From: Lachnospiraceae bacterium
GTDB lineage: Bacteria; Bacillota; Clostridia; Lachnospirales; Lachnospiraceae
DNA: 64,000 bases
Reading direction: 5' to 3'
Assembly: GCA_017938315.1 (NCBI GenBank)
Contig: JAGBBV010000006.1
Location: 1-64,000 of the forward strand
Both the position numbers and the translations under genes were made by a program. Shown here piece by piece: positions 30,860 to 40,317 of this stretch; the stretch's first letter is position 1, and each line of letters starts with the position of its first letter. A model generated the notes under the pieces. The model ran no database searches and was not told the DNA's origin. It saw only the letters and a list, made by a program, of their open reading frames with translations.

Positions 30860-32857
30860 ATGAATGTAGCACAGAAATACGGAAAATCCTATTTTATGCC
30901 CCCGGTGACAACCTATGACTGGGTGAAGAAGGATACAATTGACAAGGCACCTATCTGGTGTAGCGTAGATTTACGTGACGGAAACCAGGCACTCATTGAA
31001 CCTATGAGTTTGGAAGAAAAATTACAGTTTTTTGAGATGCTGGTAAAAATCGGATTTAAGGAAATTGAAGTGGGATTTCCTGCAGCATCCGAAACAGAGT
31101 ACAATTTTATCCGTGCTTTAATTGAGAGAAATATGATTCCTGAGGATGTAACCATTCAGGTGCTGACACAGGCAAGAGAACATATTATTAAGAAAACTTT
31201 CGAAGCAGTAAAGGGTGCCCCTCATGCCATTATACATTTGTACAATTCTACATCTGTGGCACAGAGAGAACAGGTTTTCAGAAAGAGTAAGGAAGAGGTA
31301 AAGCAGATTGCCATCGACGGTGCAAAATTATTGAAGAAACTGGCCGATGAAACTGACGGTAACTTTACCTTTGAATACAGCCCGGAAAGTTTCCCGGGAA
31401 CAGAAGTGGACTATGCCCTTGATGTATGTAATGCAGTGCTGGATGTTTGGAAACCGGTGAAGGAAAATAAGGTAATTATTAATATTCCTACAACGGTACA
31501 GATTGCTATGCCTCATGTATTTGCTTGTCAGGTGGAATATTTCCATAAAAATTTAAAATACAGAGATGCTGTAAATATCAGCGTGCATCCTCATAATGAC
31601 AGAGGCTGCGGTGTCAGCGATGCAGAACTTGGAGTTCTTGCAGGGGCTGACAGGGTGGAAGGTACTTTGTTCGGAAACGGAGAGAGAACCGGTAACGTAG
31701 ATATTATCACGGTAGCTATGAATATGATTTGTCATGGCGTGGAGTCAGGACTTGATTTTACCAACATTACGGAAATCCGTGAAGTTTATGAAACACTTAC
31801 GGGAATGAAGGTTTATGAGCGTACACCTTATGCCGGAGACCTTGTATTTACAGCTTTTTCAGGGTCCCATCAGGATGCTATATCCAAGGGAATGGCATGG
31901 TGGAAAGAAGGAAAGAGCGACGGTCGCTGGGATGTTCCCTATCTTCCCATTGATCCTCAGGATTTGGGCCGTGAATATGAATCCGATGTTATCCGTATTA
32001 ACAGCCAGTCCGGCAAGGGTGGAATTGCCTTTATCTTAAAGCAGAACTTTGGAATGTCACTTCCTGATAAGATGAAAGAAGAAGTGGGCTATCTGATGAA
32101 GAGTGTTTCTGATAAGAAGCATAGTGAGCTTGCCCCTTCTGATGTTTATCAGATTTTCAAGGATAATTATATTGACCAGAGAGAAATCTTCAATATTCCG
32201 GAATGTCACTTTAAACAAGTAGAAGGAGGCATTACCGCGGAAGTAACCATTGAGCAGAATAAGGAAAGAAGAGTGATTGAAACTTCCGGTAACGGTCGTC
32301 TGGATGCGGTCAGCAATGCAGTGAAACTGTATTTCGGCATCAGCTATGAACTGTCTGTTTATGAAGAACATGCGGTGTCCAGAGGATCCTCTTCCAAGGC
32401 GGCAGCCTATGTGGGTATTGTGAAAGACGGAAAAATGTACTGGGGCGTTGGAATTGACGAGGATATTATTAAGAGCTCCATTGCAGCACTTGTTTCTGCA
32501 GGGAATAAACTGGCACAAAGTGAGAATATTAAAGAAGGCAGGGAAGAGCGTATCGTTGACATCATGAATTATGTGAGAAATCACTATAAGGATGTTACAC
32601 TGGATGACCTTGCGGACAATTTTAATTTGTCCAAACCTTATTTATCCAAATATATCAAGGAAAATGCCGGAATCACTTTCCAGGAGGCAGTAAAGAAGGC
32701 AAGAATGAAAAAGGCAAGAGCGATGTTAAAAGAGTCCAATCAGACAGTGGAAAGCATTGCAGCTTATGTAGGATATGAAAATGTAGAACACTTTAACCGT
32801 TTGTTTAAGAAATCATACGGAATGACACCCATTCAGTTCCGAAGAGAAAGCAGATAA
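30860..32857 (+). CDS. leuA: 2-Isopropylmalate synthase fused to an AraC-type DNA-binding domain
   Basis: A 665-residue fusion. Residues about 1-550 are a long-form LeuA that condenses acetyl-CoA with 2-ketoisovalerate: VDLRDGNQA (catalytic Arg-Asp), metal ligands in [21 protein letters not shown], and a LeuA-type C-terminal region (about 430-550) where leucine feedback is expected. Residues about 560-665 are a complete AraC/XylS DNA-binding domain with two helix-turn-helix units ([21 protein letters not shown] and [20 protein letters not shown]). The ATG at 30860 follows GGAGGATG; upstream in-frame starts are too near the terminator. Controlled by a leucine T-box. The DNA target is unknown. 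Confidence 0.93.
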   Translation: MNVAQKYGKSYFMPPVTTYDWVKKDTIDKAPIWCSVDLRDGNQALIEPMSLEEKLQFFEMLVKIGFKEIEVGFPAASETEYNFIRALIERNMIPEDVTIQVLTQAREHIIKKTFEAVKGAPHAIIHLYNSTSVAQREQVFRKSKEEVKQIAIDGAKLLKKLADETDGNFTFEYSPESFPGTEVDYALDVCNAVLDVWKPVKENKVIINIPTTVQIAMPHVFACQVEYFHKNLKYRDAVNISVHPHNDRGCGVSDAELGVLAGADRVEGTLFGNGERTGNVDIITVAMNMICHGVESGLDFTNITEIREVYETLTGMKVYERTPYAGDLVFTAFSGSHQDAISKGMAWWKEGKSDGRWDVPYLPIDPQDLGREYESDVIRINSQSGKGGIAFILKQNFGMSLPDKMKEEVGYLMKSVSDKKHSELAPSDVYQIFKDNYIDQREIFNIPECHFKQVEGGITAEVTIEQNKERRVIETSGNGRLDAVSNAVKLYFGISYELSVYEEHAVSRGSSSKAAAYVGIVKDGKMYWGVGIDEDIIKSSIAALVSAGNKLAQSENIKEGREERIVDIMNYVRNHYKDVTLDDLADNFNLSKPYLSKYIKENAGITFQEAVKKARMKKARAMLKESNQTVESIAAYVGYENVEHFNRLFKKSYGMTPIQFRRESR

Positions 32858-32876
32858 CAGCAGAAAGGAACATTGG

Positions 32877-34016
32877 ATGATTATCAAAAATGCTTCCGTG
32901 TACACACCGGAAGGAAAATTTGAAAAAAAAGATATTGTCATTAATGGAGAATATTTTGCCGAAAAAGCGAAAGCAGATGAAGAGGTATTAAATGCCGGGG
33001 AATGCTATGCCATTCCGGGACTTACGGACATTCACTTTCACGGCTGCGGCGGGTATGATTTTTGTGACGGAGAAGTAGAGGCAATCCACAAGATTGCCTC
33101 TTTTCAAGCGAAATGTGGAGTGACAGGAATGATTCCGGCTACCATGACGTTAGATGAGGAATCCCTTCTGAAAATATGTAGGGCAGCATCAAACTTCCAT
33201 AAAGCCCAAGACATGGGGAAATACCAACAAGATGCTACTTTTTTGGGAATCCATCTGGAAGGCCCATTTATTTCTAAGGAGAAAAAGGGTGCACAGAACG
33301 GACGGTATATCAGGAAACCGGATAAAAAATTATATGATGCCATATGTCAGGAAAGCGGCAGACTGATTAAACTAGTGACGATTGCACCTGAGGAAGAAGG
33401 GGCAATGGAATTTATCAGGGATATAAAAAAAGAAGTGATAGTTTCCATCGGTCATACAAAAGCTGATTATAATACAGCACTTGCAGCATTTGAAAACGGA
33501 GCCGGCCATGTGACCCATTTATATAATGCAATGGAGCCTTTTTCCCACAGACAGCCCGGAGTAACAGGGGCGGCGGCAGATGCCGGAGCTTCTGTAGAAC
33601 TGATTTGTGATGGAATACATGTTCATCCGGCGATGGTGCGTTCGACCATAAAAATGATGGGAGAGGACCGTGTTATCTTTGTCAGTGACAGCATGCGGGC
33701 GGCAGGATTGCCGGAAGGGACTTACAGTCTTGGTAAGCAGGAGGTTACCGTCATTGGCAATAGAGCAACCTTGGCAGATGGTACCATTGCAGGCTCTGTA
33801 AAAAGCCTTATGGATTGCATGAAGATAGCCGTGAAAGAAATGCGTATTCCACTGGAGACAGCGGTCAGATGTGCAGCAGTTAATCCGGCAAAAAAAGCAG
33901 GGGTTTATCAGTGGTGCGGAAGCATTGAGCCGGGAAAGACGGCCAATCTGGTACTACTAGACAAAGAGAACTTAACGGTGCGGAAAGTTTTTATAAAAGG
34001 ACAGGAATTGTTTTAA
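32877..34016 (+). CDS. nagA: N-acetylglucosamine-6-phosphate deacetylase
   Basis: A 379-residue amidohydrolase-fold enzyme that removes acetate from GlcNAc-6-phosphate in amino-sugar and wall recycling. Seen: metal ligands in DIHFHGCGGYD (about residues 52-62) and HLEGPFI, the histidines in IGHTKADY and HLYNAM, and the catalytic Asp in VSDSMRAAG. The length is normal. It starts 19 bases after leuA and may be co-transcribed, though no metabolic link is evident; nagB is not in the window. Confidence 0.93.
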   Translation: MIIKNASVYTPEGKFEKKDIVINGEYFAEKAKADEEVLNAGECYAIPGLTDIHFHGCGGYDFCDGEVEAIHKIASFQAKCGVTGMIPATMTLDEESLLKICRAASNFHKAQDMGKYQQDATFLGIHLEGPFISKEKKGAQNGRYIRKPDKKLYDAICQESGRLIKLVTIAPEEEGAMEFIRDIKKEVIVSIGHTKADYNTALAAFENGAGHVTHLYNAMEPFSHRQPGVTGAAADAGASVELICDGIHVHPAMVRSTIKMMGEDRVIFVSDSMRAAGLPEGTYSLGKQEVTVIGNRATLADGTIAGSVKSLMDCMKIAVKEMRIPLETAVRCAAVNPAKKAGVYQWCGSIEPGKTANLVLLDKENLTVRKVFIKGQELF

Positions 34017-34024
34017 CTTTTTTA

Positions 34025-34053
34025 TTGAAAAAGAAGCTTATTTCATGTACAAT
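34025..34053 (+). promoter_or_regulatory. Promoter of a small membrane-protein gene
   Basis: TTGAAA (34025-34030) and TACAAT (34048-34053) with 17-bp spacing, about 34 bases before the ATG at 34087. Confidence 0.55.
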
Positions 34054-34086
34054 GAAGAAAGTGGTTGACAGAAAGGAAGCAGGAAT

Positions 34087-34206
34087 ATGGGATTCTTTTT
34101 ATTAGCAGGCGGTTTAGTTGTCATTATTGTACCCGTAGTAATCGCAGTGGTTGCTTCCGTGGTATCAGCTGTAGCAGCTGAGCAGGATGATGCATCTGAA
34201 CAATAA
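34087..34206 (+). CDS. Small single-TM protein, 39 residues
   Basis: A 39-residue protein that is one hydrophobic helix (about 2-30, dominated by Val, Ile and Ala) followed by an acidic tail (EQDDASEQ). It has its own promoter at 34025-34053, an AAAGGAAG ribosome binding site, and a terminator at 34232-34261, so it is a self-contained unit rather than a chance reading. No family is recognised. Small hydrophobic proteins like this may tune a membrane complex or act as a type I toxin; no antitoxin RNA is evident. Confidence 0.65.
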   Translation: MGFFLLAGGLVVIIVPVVIAVVASVVSAVAAEQDDASEQ

Positions 34207-34231
34207 ATGGCATGATATGCAGGAAGTAGAG

Positions 34232-34261
34232 AAGGCGTGTTCTTAGGAATGCGCCTTTTTA
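34232..34261 (+). terminator. Rho-independent terminator
   Basis: AAGGCG..TTC and GAA..CGCCTT (34232-34257) form a stem around TTAG, followed by a T-run through 34260. Confidence 0.85.
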
Positions 34262-34362
34262 TAAATTTTTTAGATTCCTTTAGAGCTGTTTAATTGATTT
34301 TGTGAAAAAATGGAAGTAGGATAGAGACAATAAATTGTTGAATCTGAAAGGTGTGACTGATT

Positions 34363-34755
34363 GTGAGAGAAAAATTATACAGATTTATGATAGGAAGATA
34401 TGGGAATGACAATTTAAACCGTTTCCTGACGGCGATATCCATTGTATGCCTTGTGCTATCTTTTTTTGGACCAAGGATGTTCTATTTGCTTGCGATAGCA
34501 ATCCTGGTTTATGTTTATTTCCGGATGTTTTCAAGGAATATTTACAAGAGAACAATGGAAAATAATTTATATATGAGATATGAATATAAGATAAAACAAT
34601 ATTTTGCAACCTTAAAGAGGGATATGAATCAGAGAAAGACACATCATATATACAGATGTCCTTCCTGCAGACAGAAAATCAGGATTCCGAAAGGAAAAGG
34701 AAGAATCGAAATCAGATGCCCCAAATGCAGTCAGACCTTTATTAAGAAAAGCTGA
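34363..34755 (+). CDS. Two-TM protein with C-terminal zinc ribbon
   Basis: A 130-residue protein: a basic N-terminus, two hydrophobic segments close together (about 20-36 and 40-55), a charged helix, then a zinc ribbon with CPSC (about residues 99-102) and CPKC (about 119-122). GTG start at 34363, 7-10 bases after AAAGGTG. It is 12 bases upstream of the DUF5685 gene, which overlaps the J-domain gene, so the three form an operon. Function unknown; zinc-ribbon membrane proteins of this sort may recruit client proteins. Confidence 0.75.
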   Translation: MREKLYRFMIGRYGNDNLNRFLTAISIVCLVLSFFGPRMFYLLAIAILVYVYFRMFSRNIYKRTMENNLYMRYEYKIKQYFATLKRDMNQRKTHHIYRCPSCRQKIRIPKGKGRIEIRCPKCSQTFIKKS

Positions 34756-34767
34756 TAGGAGAAATTT

Positions 34768-35616
34768 ATGTTCGGATATGTCATTATTAATAAGGGGGAT
34801 ATGAAATTTAAGGAGTTTGATGTTTACCAGTCATATTATTGTGGCCTTTGCCGTGCCCTGAAAGAACGTCACGGTGTGTTTGGGCAAATGAGTCTTACCT
34901 ATGATATGACATTTCTGGTGATGCTGCTAAGTAGCCTATACGAACCGGAAACAAAGATGGGAATGACAAAATGTATTGCTCATCCTTTTGAAAAGCATCA
35001 AACCAGACGAAATGATTATTCTGATTACGGGGCAGATATGAATGTGCTTTTTGCATATTATAAATGTCTGGATGATTGGAATGATGATAAAAAGGTAACA
35101 AAGCTTGCTTACAGCAAGTTAATGAAAGGTGCATATTTAAGAATCGGCTCGGCATATGCACAAAAAGTAAAGAAAATTGACAATTTGATGCGTGAGTTCT
35201 CACGTAAAGAAAAAGCCGGCACTGAGGATATAGATCAATTGGCCGGTTTGTTTGGCGAAGTAATGGGAGAAATCTTTGCTGTCCGGGAAGATGAATGGGC
35301 AGAAAACTTGCGGATGCTTGGCAGATATCTGGGAAAATACATTTACTTACTGGATGCGTATGAAGATGTGGAAGAGGATATTAAGAAAAACAGATTTAAT
35401 CCTTTTATAAAAAGATATGAGAACCCTGATTTTGATGAAGAGGTAGGGACTATATTGACCATGATGATGGCAGGGTGTTCACAGGAATTTGAGAAACTTC
35501 CCATCATTGAAAATATTGAAATCCTTCGGAATATTCTTTATTCCGGAGTTTGGTACCGCTATGATGTGGTGCGTAAAAAAAGAGAGGTAAAGGGACAGGA
35601 AACAAAAAATGCGTGA
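34768..35616 (+). CDS. DUF5685 protein with isoprenoid-synthase-like Asp motifs
   Basis: A 282-residue, mostly helical protein that I recognise as the DUF5685 family. It has an N-terminal [14 protein letters not shown] segment and two acidic clusters. The first, LDDWNDDKK (about 107-115), has the shape of a DDxxDD prenyl-diphosphate motif. The second, [18 protein letters not shown] (about 195-212), closely recalls the second Asp motif of squalene/phytoene synthases, which reads like LRDVGEDARRGR in those enzymes. Length and helicity also fit that fold. No enzymatic role is known to me. It overlaps the J-domain gene by eight bases. Confidence 0.75.
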   Translation: MFGYVIINKGDMKFKEFDVYQSYYCGLCRALKERHGVFGQMSLTYDMTFLVMLLSSLYEPETKMGMTKCIAHPFEKHQTRRNDYSDYGADMNVLFAYYKCLDDWNDDKKVTKLAYSKLMKGAYLRIGSAYAQKVKKIDNLMREFSRKEKAGTEDIDQLAGLFGEVMGEIFAVREDEWAENLRMLGRYLGKYIYLLDAYEDVEEDIKKNRFNPFIKRYENPDFDEEVGTILTMMMAGCSQEFEKLPIIENIEILRNILYSGVWYRYDVVRKKREVKGQETKNA

Positions 35617-36385
35617 TCCTTATCAGATTCTTGGTATCAGTAGGGATGCCACGGAAGAAGAAATTAAAAAAGCATATAAAGCGCTAAGCAGAAAATACCA
35701 TCCGGATGCCAATATCAATAACCCAAATAAAGATAAAGCGGAAGAGATGTTTAAGGAAATCCAACAGGCGTATCAACAGATTATGAAGGAGAGAACGGAA
35801 GGATACCGCTATCAGGGAAATTACGGATCATCAGGAGGCTATGGCTACGGAAATGCAGGGGGATCCGGTGCCGGAAATGGTGGCTATTATGGTGACTTTA
35901 AAGACTTCGAAGACTTTTTCGGAAGTTTTGGCGGCTTTGGAAACTTTGGCGGGTTTGGCACATATGGAAGCAAAAGCACAGGGTATGAAGAAGACAGCCA
36001 CTTGCGTGCGGCAGGAAACTATATCCGGAACGGCTATTATAAAGAGGCCAGAACTGTGCTTGATGGCATGCCGGAGAGTGGCCGGAATGCCAGATGGTAT
36101 TATTATAGTGCCATTGCCCATGCAAACCTGGGCAATCAGGTGATAGCATTAGAACATGCGAAGCGTGCCCAGGCATTAGAACCCGGCAACAGCGATTACA
36201 GAAATCTGGTTTATCAGTTTGAAAATGGTGGTACTTGGTACAGACAAAGACAGTATACTTATGGAAGACCCTATTCGGGAGGCGGTAATCTTTGTTTTAA
36301 ACTATGTATTGCCAATTTGTTATGTAATATGTGCTGTGGTGGCGGTGGAATGTGCTGTGGTGGAGCACCTTACTATCGTTTTTGA
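35609..36385 (+). CDS. J-domain (DnaJ-like) protein with Gly-rich linker and Cys-rich tail
   Basis: A 258-residue co-chaperone-like protein. The J domain is at residues 1-65 ([21 protein letters not shown]), with the HPD motif in KYHPDAN needed to stimulate DnaK. A Gly/Tyr/Phe-rich linker (about 70-125) leads to a TPR-like helical repeat region (about 130-200), and a hydrophobic Cys-rich end ([14 protein letters not shown]) that could bind metal, be acylated or insert in the membrane. It is not DnaJ itself: the CxxCxGxG zinc domain is absent. It overlaps the DUF5685 gene by eight bases, so that protein is its likely partner. Confidence 0.85.
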   Translation: MRDPYQILGISRDATEEEIKKAYKALSRKYHPDANINNPNKDKAEEMFKEIQQAYQQIMKERTEGYRYQGNYGSSGGYGYGNAGGSGAGNGGYYGDFKDFEDFFGSFGGFGNFGGFGTYGSKSTGYEEDSHLRAAGNYIRNGYYKEARTVLDGMPESGRNARWYYYSAIAHANLGNQVIALEHAKRAQALEPGNSDYRNLVYQFENGGTWYRQRQYTYGRPYSGGGNLCFKLCIANLLCNMCCGGGGMCCGGAPYYRF

Positions 36386-36419
36386 GTGATATAATGGCAG
36401 ATGCAAATGAGGAGGGGCT

Positions 36420-36908
36420 ATGGCAAAGAGTAAAGAAATAAAAACAAATGCCATGCGTATTTTGGAGAAAGAAAAAATAACATATCAGCAATATACCTAT
36501 GAGTGCGAAGAGTTTATTGATGGTATTCAGATAGCGGATAAACTGTCACAGCCTCATGAAAAGGTATATAAAACATTGGTTACCGTGGGAAACAGTAAAA
36601 ATTATTTTGTGTTTGTGATTCCTATTGAGGAAGAGCTTGATTTAAAGAAAGCTGCAAAAAGTGTGGGTGAAAAAGCAGTAGCGATGATTCCGGTAAAGGA
36701 TATTAATCAAATCACAGGATACATCAGAGGCGGCTGTACAGCAGTAGGAATGAAAAAACAGTATGTGACCAGAGTCGATGAGAGGGCGAAAGAGCAAGTG
36801 ACTATCATAGTCAGCGGCGGTAGGATTGGCTCCCAGATTGAACTAAGGCCTGACGATCTGTTAAAAGCAAGCAGGGGAGAATACGCTGATATTATTGCAG
36901 AAAGATAA
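36420..36908 (+). CDS. ybaK: Cys-tRNA(Pro)/Cys-tRNA(Cys) deacylase
   Basis: A 162-residue editing enzyme of the YbaK/EbsC group, which hydrolyses mischarged Cys-tRNA(Pro). The family features [13 protein letters not shown] at the N-terminus, the catalytic Lys in [10 protein letters not shown] (about residue 55), and [14 protein letters not shown] with [16 protein letters not shown] are present. The ATG at 36420 follows GAGGAGG. It starts 12 bases before mtnA and is probably in the same transcript. Confidence 0.92.
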   Translation: MAKSKEIKTNAMRILEKEKITYQQYTYECEEFIDGIQIADKLSQPHEKVYKTLVTVGNSKNYFVFVIPIEEELDLKKAAKSVGEKAVAMIPVKDINQITGYIRGGCTAVGMKKQYVTRVDERAKEQVTIIVSGGRIGSQIELRPDDLLKASRGEYADIIAER

Positions 36909-36919
36909 GGAGATTAGCT

Positions 36920-38029
36920 ATGAGTAAAAACATTATGGACTATGAAACCGTGGAACTGGATGATAATGACAGTTGTGTCGTAATTATAGACCAGACAAAA
37001 CTACCGGGCAAAACAGAGATTATCAGGCTATATACAGCGCAGGAAATATGGGATGCCATCTATTTACTAAAGGTGCGTGGTGCACCGGCCATTGGTGTGG
37101 CAGCAGCTTTCGGAATTTATGTACTTGCAAAGCAGATCGGAAAAGAAACGAAAGACTTTGAAACCTTTTATGTGCGGTTTCAAGAACAGAAGAATTACCT
37201 GAATTCCTCAAGGCCTACTGCAGTTAACCTTTCCTGGGCATTAAACCGGATGGAAGAGGTGTGCCTGAAAGCAGGAAGGGAAGATAAGAAACCGCTAGCA
37301 GAAATACTTGAAATATTACATAAAGAAGCAGTAGAAATCAAAGAAGAAGATACCTGGGTTTGCAAAATGATTGGTGAACACGGACTCAGTCTTGTAAAGC
37401 CCGGTGATGGCATTCTCACCCATTGTAACGCAGGTCAGCTTGCTACCAGTAAGTATGGTACAGCCACGGCTCCCATTTATCTGGGGCAGGAGAGAGGATA
37501 CAATTTCCGTGTTTTTGCAGACGAGACAAGACCCCTTTTACAAGGGGCAAGACTCACAGCTTATGAACTCCATTCATCAGGGGTAGATGTAACCTTAATT
37601 TGTGACAATATGTCTGCCATGGTGATGAAGAACGGTTGGGTAAATGCGGTGTTTGTAGGTTGTGACAGGGTGGCGGCAAACGGGGATGCGGCTAATAAAA
37701 TCGGAACCTCTGTGGTGGCAACGGTTGCCAAACGCTACGGTGTCCCGTTTTATGTATGTGCCCCTACATCGACCATTGATTATGATACCCCCACAGGTAA
37801 TGAAATAAAGATTGAGCAAAGACCGGCGGAAGAAGTAACAGAAATGTGGTATAAGGAAAGAATGGCACCGGAAGGTGTTAAAGTATTTAACCCCGCATTT
37901 GACGTAACAGACAATGAACTGATTACCGCAATTGTAACGGAATACGGTATTGCCAAGGCACCGTATCGAGAGTCTTTAGAGGAAATCCGTAAGAAGAAGG
38001 AAGAGGGCAGAAGGAGTAATGAAAACTAA
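36920..38029 (+). CDS. mtnA: S-methyl-5-thioribose-1-phosphate isomerase
   Basis: A 369-residue enzyme of the eIF2B-like isomerase family that converts methylthioribose-1-phosphate (or 5-deoxyribose-1-phosphate) to the ribulose form. Seen: [13 protein letters not shown], the catalytic Cys in [10 protein letters not shown] (about residue 167) and Asp in [17 protein letters not shown] (about 249). It overlaps the class II aldolase by 11 bases. The window has no mtnK, mtnB, mtnW or mtnD, so the product is more likely split by the aldolase than passed through the full methionine salvage pathway. Confidence 0.93.
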   Translation: MSKNIMDYETVELDDNDSCVVIIDQTKLPGKTEIIRLYTAQEIWDAIYLLKVRGAPAIGVAAAFGIYVLAKQIGKETKDFETFYVRFQEQKNYLNSSRPTAVNLSWALNRMEEVCLKAGREDKKPLAEILEILHKEAVEIKEEDTWVCKMIGEHGLSLVKPGDGILTHCNAGQLATSKYGTATAPIYLGQERGYNFRVFADETRPLLQGARLTAYELHSSGVDVTLICDNMSAMVMKNGWVNAVFVGCDRVAANGDAANKIGTSVVATVAKRYGVPFYVCAPTSTIDYDTPTGNEIKIEQRPAEEVTEMWYKERMAPEGVKVFNPAFDVTDNELITAIVTEYGIAKAPYRESLEEIRKKKEEGRRSNEN

Positions 38030-38699
38030 CTATTTATCCGCAAAAGAAGCAAAAAGAGCCATTATTGACATCGGACAGCGTATGTATGTAAGAAATTTTG
38101 TGGCAGCCAATGACGGGAATATATCTGTCCGTACCGGTGACAATGAAGTGTGGGCAACACCTACGGGTGTATCCAAGGGCTTTATGAAAAAGAGTATGCT
38201 GGTAAAAGTAGACCTTGAAGGCAATGTGTTGGAAGGAACCCATAAACCTTCTTCCGAACTGAAAATGCATCTTCGTGCCTACAAAGAAAATCCGGCACTT
38301 CGAAGTGTTTGCCATGCCCATCCGCCGATTTGTACCAGTTTTGCAATTGCAGGTATTCCGCTGGATGCCCCGGTGCTTGCAGAGGCGATTATTACTCTTG
38401 GTGATGTGCCGATTGCTCCTTATGCAGAGCTCGGCTCCAAGGAAGTGCCGGAGGTGATAGCCCCTTATTGTCATACCCATAATGGTGTGCTACTGGCAAA
38501 CCATGGTGCAGTAACCTGGGCAGAAGATCCGTATGCGGCTTATTACCGATTGGAGTCCATGGAATATTATGCCAATATTTTAATGATTACGGATAAAATT
38601 ATAGGAAAGCAAAATACACTGACCAAAGAACAAGTGGAAAGACTGCTTGCCATGAGAGAAAAGTTTGGTGTAAAACAAGGTGGCATCCCCCGTATTTAA
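38019..38699 (+). CDS. Class II aldolase, probable 5-(methylthio/deoxy)ribulose-1-phosphate aldolase
   Basis: A 226-residue zinc-dependent aldolase of the fuculose-phosphate family: [10 protein letters not shown] and [10 protein letters not shown] at the phosphate site, CHAHPP (about residues 94-99) as zinc ligands, and [11 protein letters not shown] with the third histidine. Translational coupling to mtnA (11-base overlap) points to the DHAP-shunt reaction, cleaving (methylthio)ribulose-1-phosphate to DHAP and an aldehyde. Fuculose-phosphate aldolase activity cannot be excluded from sequence. Confidence 0.88.
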   Translation: MKTNYLSAKEAKRAIIDIGQRMYVRNFVAANDGNISVRTGDNEVWATPTGVSKGFMKKSMLVKVDLEGNVLEGTHKPSSELKMHLRAYKENPALRSVCHAHPPICTSFAIAGIPLDAPVLAEAIITLGDVPIAPYAELGSKEVPEVIAPYCHTHNGVLLANHGAVTWAEDPYAAYYRLESMEYYANILMITDKIIGKQNTLTKEQVERLLAMREKFGVKQGGIPRI

Positions 38700-38735
38700 A
38701 GAAGGAAGAATACAGAGTGTTTTTATTGCATAAAA

Positions 38736-38806
38736 AGCTGATTTATGTTATATTTCTGTTAATTGGGTAAATTAACGTTTTCTTAACATTTATCAGCTCT
38801 TATTTT
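38736..38806 (+). terminator. Terminator of the mtnA-aldolase transcript
   Basis: AGCTGATTTATGTTA (38736-38750) pairs with TAACATTTATCAGCT (38784-38798) with two mismatches, enclosing an inner GTTAAT/ATTAAC hairpin, and is followed by CTTATTTTTAT. It lies in the 143-base gap before the symporter gene. Confidence 0.6.
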
Positions 38807-38842
38807 TATCTTTAAGATTTCAAGGAAGAGAGGATTGAACAA

Positions 38843-40246
38843 GTGACAGTAACAGAAGTATTAGTGAAAATTGACGATTTTGTATGGGGAATTCCCCTGA
38901 TTGTGCTGATTCTCGCGGTTGGTATATTGCTGACAACCCGTTTAAAAGGCCTGCAGATTACCAAGCTTGGAAAAGCATTTAAGTACATTTTTGAAAATGA
39001 CAACTCCGGTGAGCATGGTGAAGTATCCAGTTTTGGAGCTTTATGTACGGCATTATCCGCCACAATCGGAACCGGTAATATAGTAGGTGTAGCCACAGCG
39101 ATTTGTGCAGGTGGTCCCGGTGCATTATTCTGGATGTGGGTAGCCGCCCTTCTGGGAACAGCAACCAAATATGCAGAATGTCTTTTGGCAGTAAAGTACC
39201 GTCAAGTAGCTGAAGACGGACATGTGCTTGGTGGACCTTTCTATTACATAGAAAAAGGAATGGGAGATAAATGGAAATGGCTGGCTAAGTTATTTGCAGC
39301 ATTAGGTGTAGGTGCGGGTCTCCTTGGAATCGGTACTATTACACAGATTAACGGTATTACCGATGCAGCAAAGAACTTCTTTGATCCTCAGTCAGCTCAT
39401 ACAATTACATTGTTCGGCAGAGATTATTCTTGGGCAGTTGTGATTGCCGGCATTGTAGTAACTGCTTGTGTAGCATTGGTTGTTATCGGTGGTATTAAGA
39501 GAATTTCCAAGGTTGCGGAAGTTGTTGTACCTTTTATGGCAGTTCTTTACGTAGTGGCAGCAATATTGATTTTAGTTTGCAATTTAGATAAGATTCCCGG
39601 AGCAGTTGTTGAAATCGTGCAGGGAGCATTTGGTATGAGAGCAGCAGCCGGCGGTGCACTTGGTGCTATGTTGGTTGCGATGCAAAAAGGTATTGCAAGA
39701 GGTATTTTCTCTAATGAAGCAGGTCTTGGTAGTGCCCCCATTGCAGCGGCAGCAGCAAAGAGCGATTCAGCTGTAAAGCAGGGACTTATTTCCATGACAG
39801 GTACCGTTATTGATACATTAATCATTTGCACAATGACCGGATTATGTATTGTTATTACAGGTGCATGGAATCAGACAGGGTTGGAAGGTGCATCCGTAAC
39901 GAACTTTGCATTCCAGGCAGGATTACCGTTACCGGCAGGTGTATCCTCCTTTATTCTCATGTTATGTTTGGTGTTCTTTGCATTTACTACGATTCTCGGA
40001 TGGGATTATTATAGTGAGAAATGTTTGGAATACTTAACAAACGGCAATCAGAAGGCAGTGAAAGTATATCGTTGGATATATATCCTTGCAGTATTTATCG
40101 GACCGTTCCTGACAGTATCCGCTGTTTGGACAATTGCAGATATCTTCAACGGACTTATGGCGATTCCCAACTTGATTGCGTTGGTTGTTTTAAGTGGTGT
40201 GGTTGCACTTGAAACCAAGAAATATTTTAAAGAACTGAAAAAATAG
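38843..40246 (+). CDS. AGCS-family sodium/alanine (glycine) symporter
   Basis: A 467-residue integral membrane protein with about 11 hydrophobic segments. It carries the family signature GNIVGVATAICAGGPGALFWMW (part: IVGVATAICAGGPGALF) and the GIARGIFSNEAGLGSAPIAAA segment conserved in Na+/alanine carriers such as AgcS and AlsT. It would import alanine or glycine with sodium. GTG start at 38843; GGAAGAGAGG upstream is rather far (about 13 bases), so the start is slightly uncertain. Single-gene unit ending at a strong hairpin. Confidence 0.9.
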   Translation: MTVTEVLVKIDDFVWGIPLIVLILAVGILLTTRLKGLQITKLGKAFKYIFENDNSGEHGEVSSFGALCTALSATIGTGNIVGVATAICAGGPGALFWMWVAALLGTATKYAECLLAVKYRQVAEDGHVLGGPFYYIEKGMGDKWKWLAKLFAALGVGAGLLGIGTITQINGITDAAKNFFDPQSAHTITLFGRDYSWAVVIAGIVVTACVALVVIGGIKRISKVAEVVVPFMAVLYVVAAILILVCNLDKIPGAVVEIVQGAFGMRAAAGGALGAMLVAMQKGIARGIFSNEAGLGSAPIAAAAAKSDSAVKQGLISMTGTVIDTLIICTMTGLCIVITGAWNQTGLEGASVTNFAFQAGLPLPAGVSSFILMLCLVFFAFTTILGWDYYSEKCLEYLTNGNQKAVKVYRWIYILAVFIGPFLTVSAVWTIADIFNGLMAIPNLIALVVLSGVVALETKKYFKELKK

Positions 40247-40263
40247 AAATTGTAAAAATAAGA

Positions 40264-40311
40264 AAAGCTGTTGTTTTAAGGGGAAACCTTAGAACAACAG
40301 CTTTATTTTTT
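40264..40311. terminator. Bidirectional terminator
   Basis: AAAGCTGTTGTT (40264-40275) pairs with AACAACAGCTTT (40293-40304) with further pairing AAGG/CCTT inside. ATTTTTT follows on the plus strand and TTCTTATTTTT on the minus strand, so it serves both the symporter gene and the converging gene at 40318. Confidence 0.92.
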
Positions 40312-40317
40312 GCGATT

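Noticed and set aside
32057-32584. 175-codon minus-strand ORF inside leuA
   Set aside because: It is opposite a conserved enzyme domain and shows no plausible protein features.
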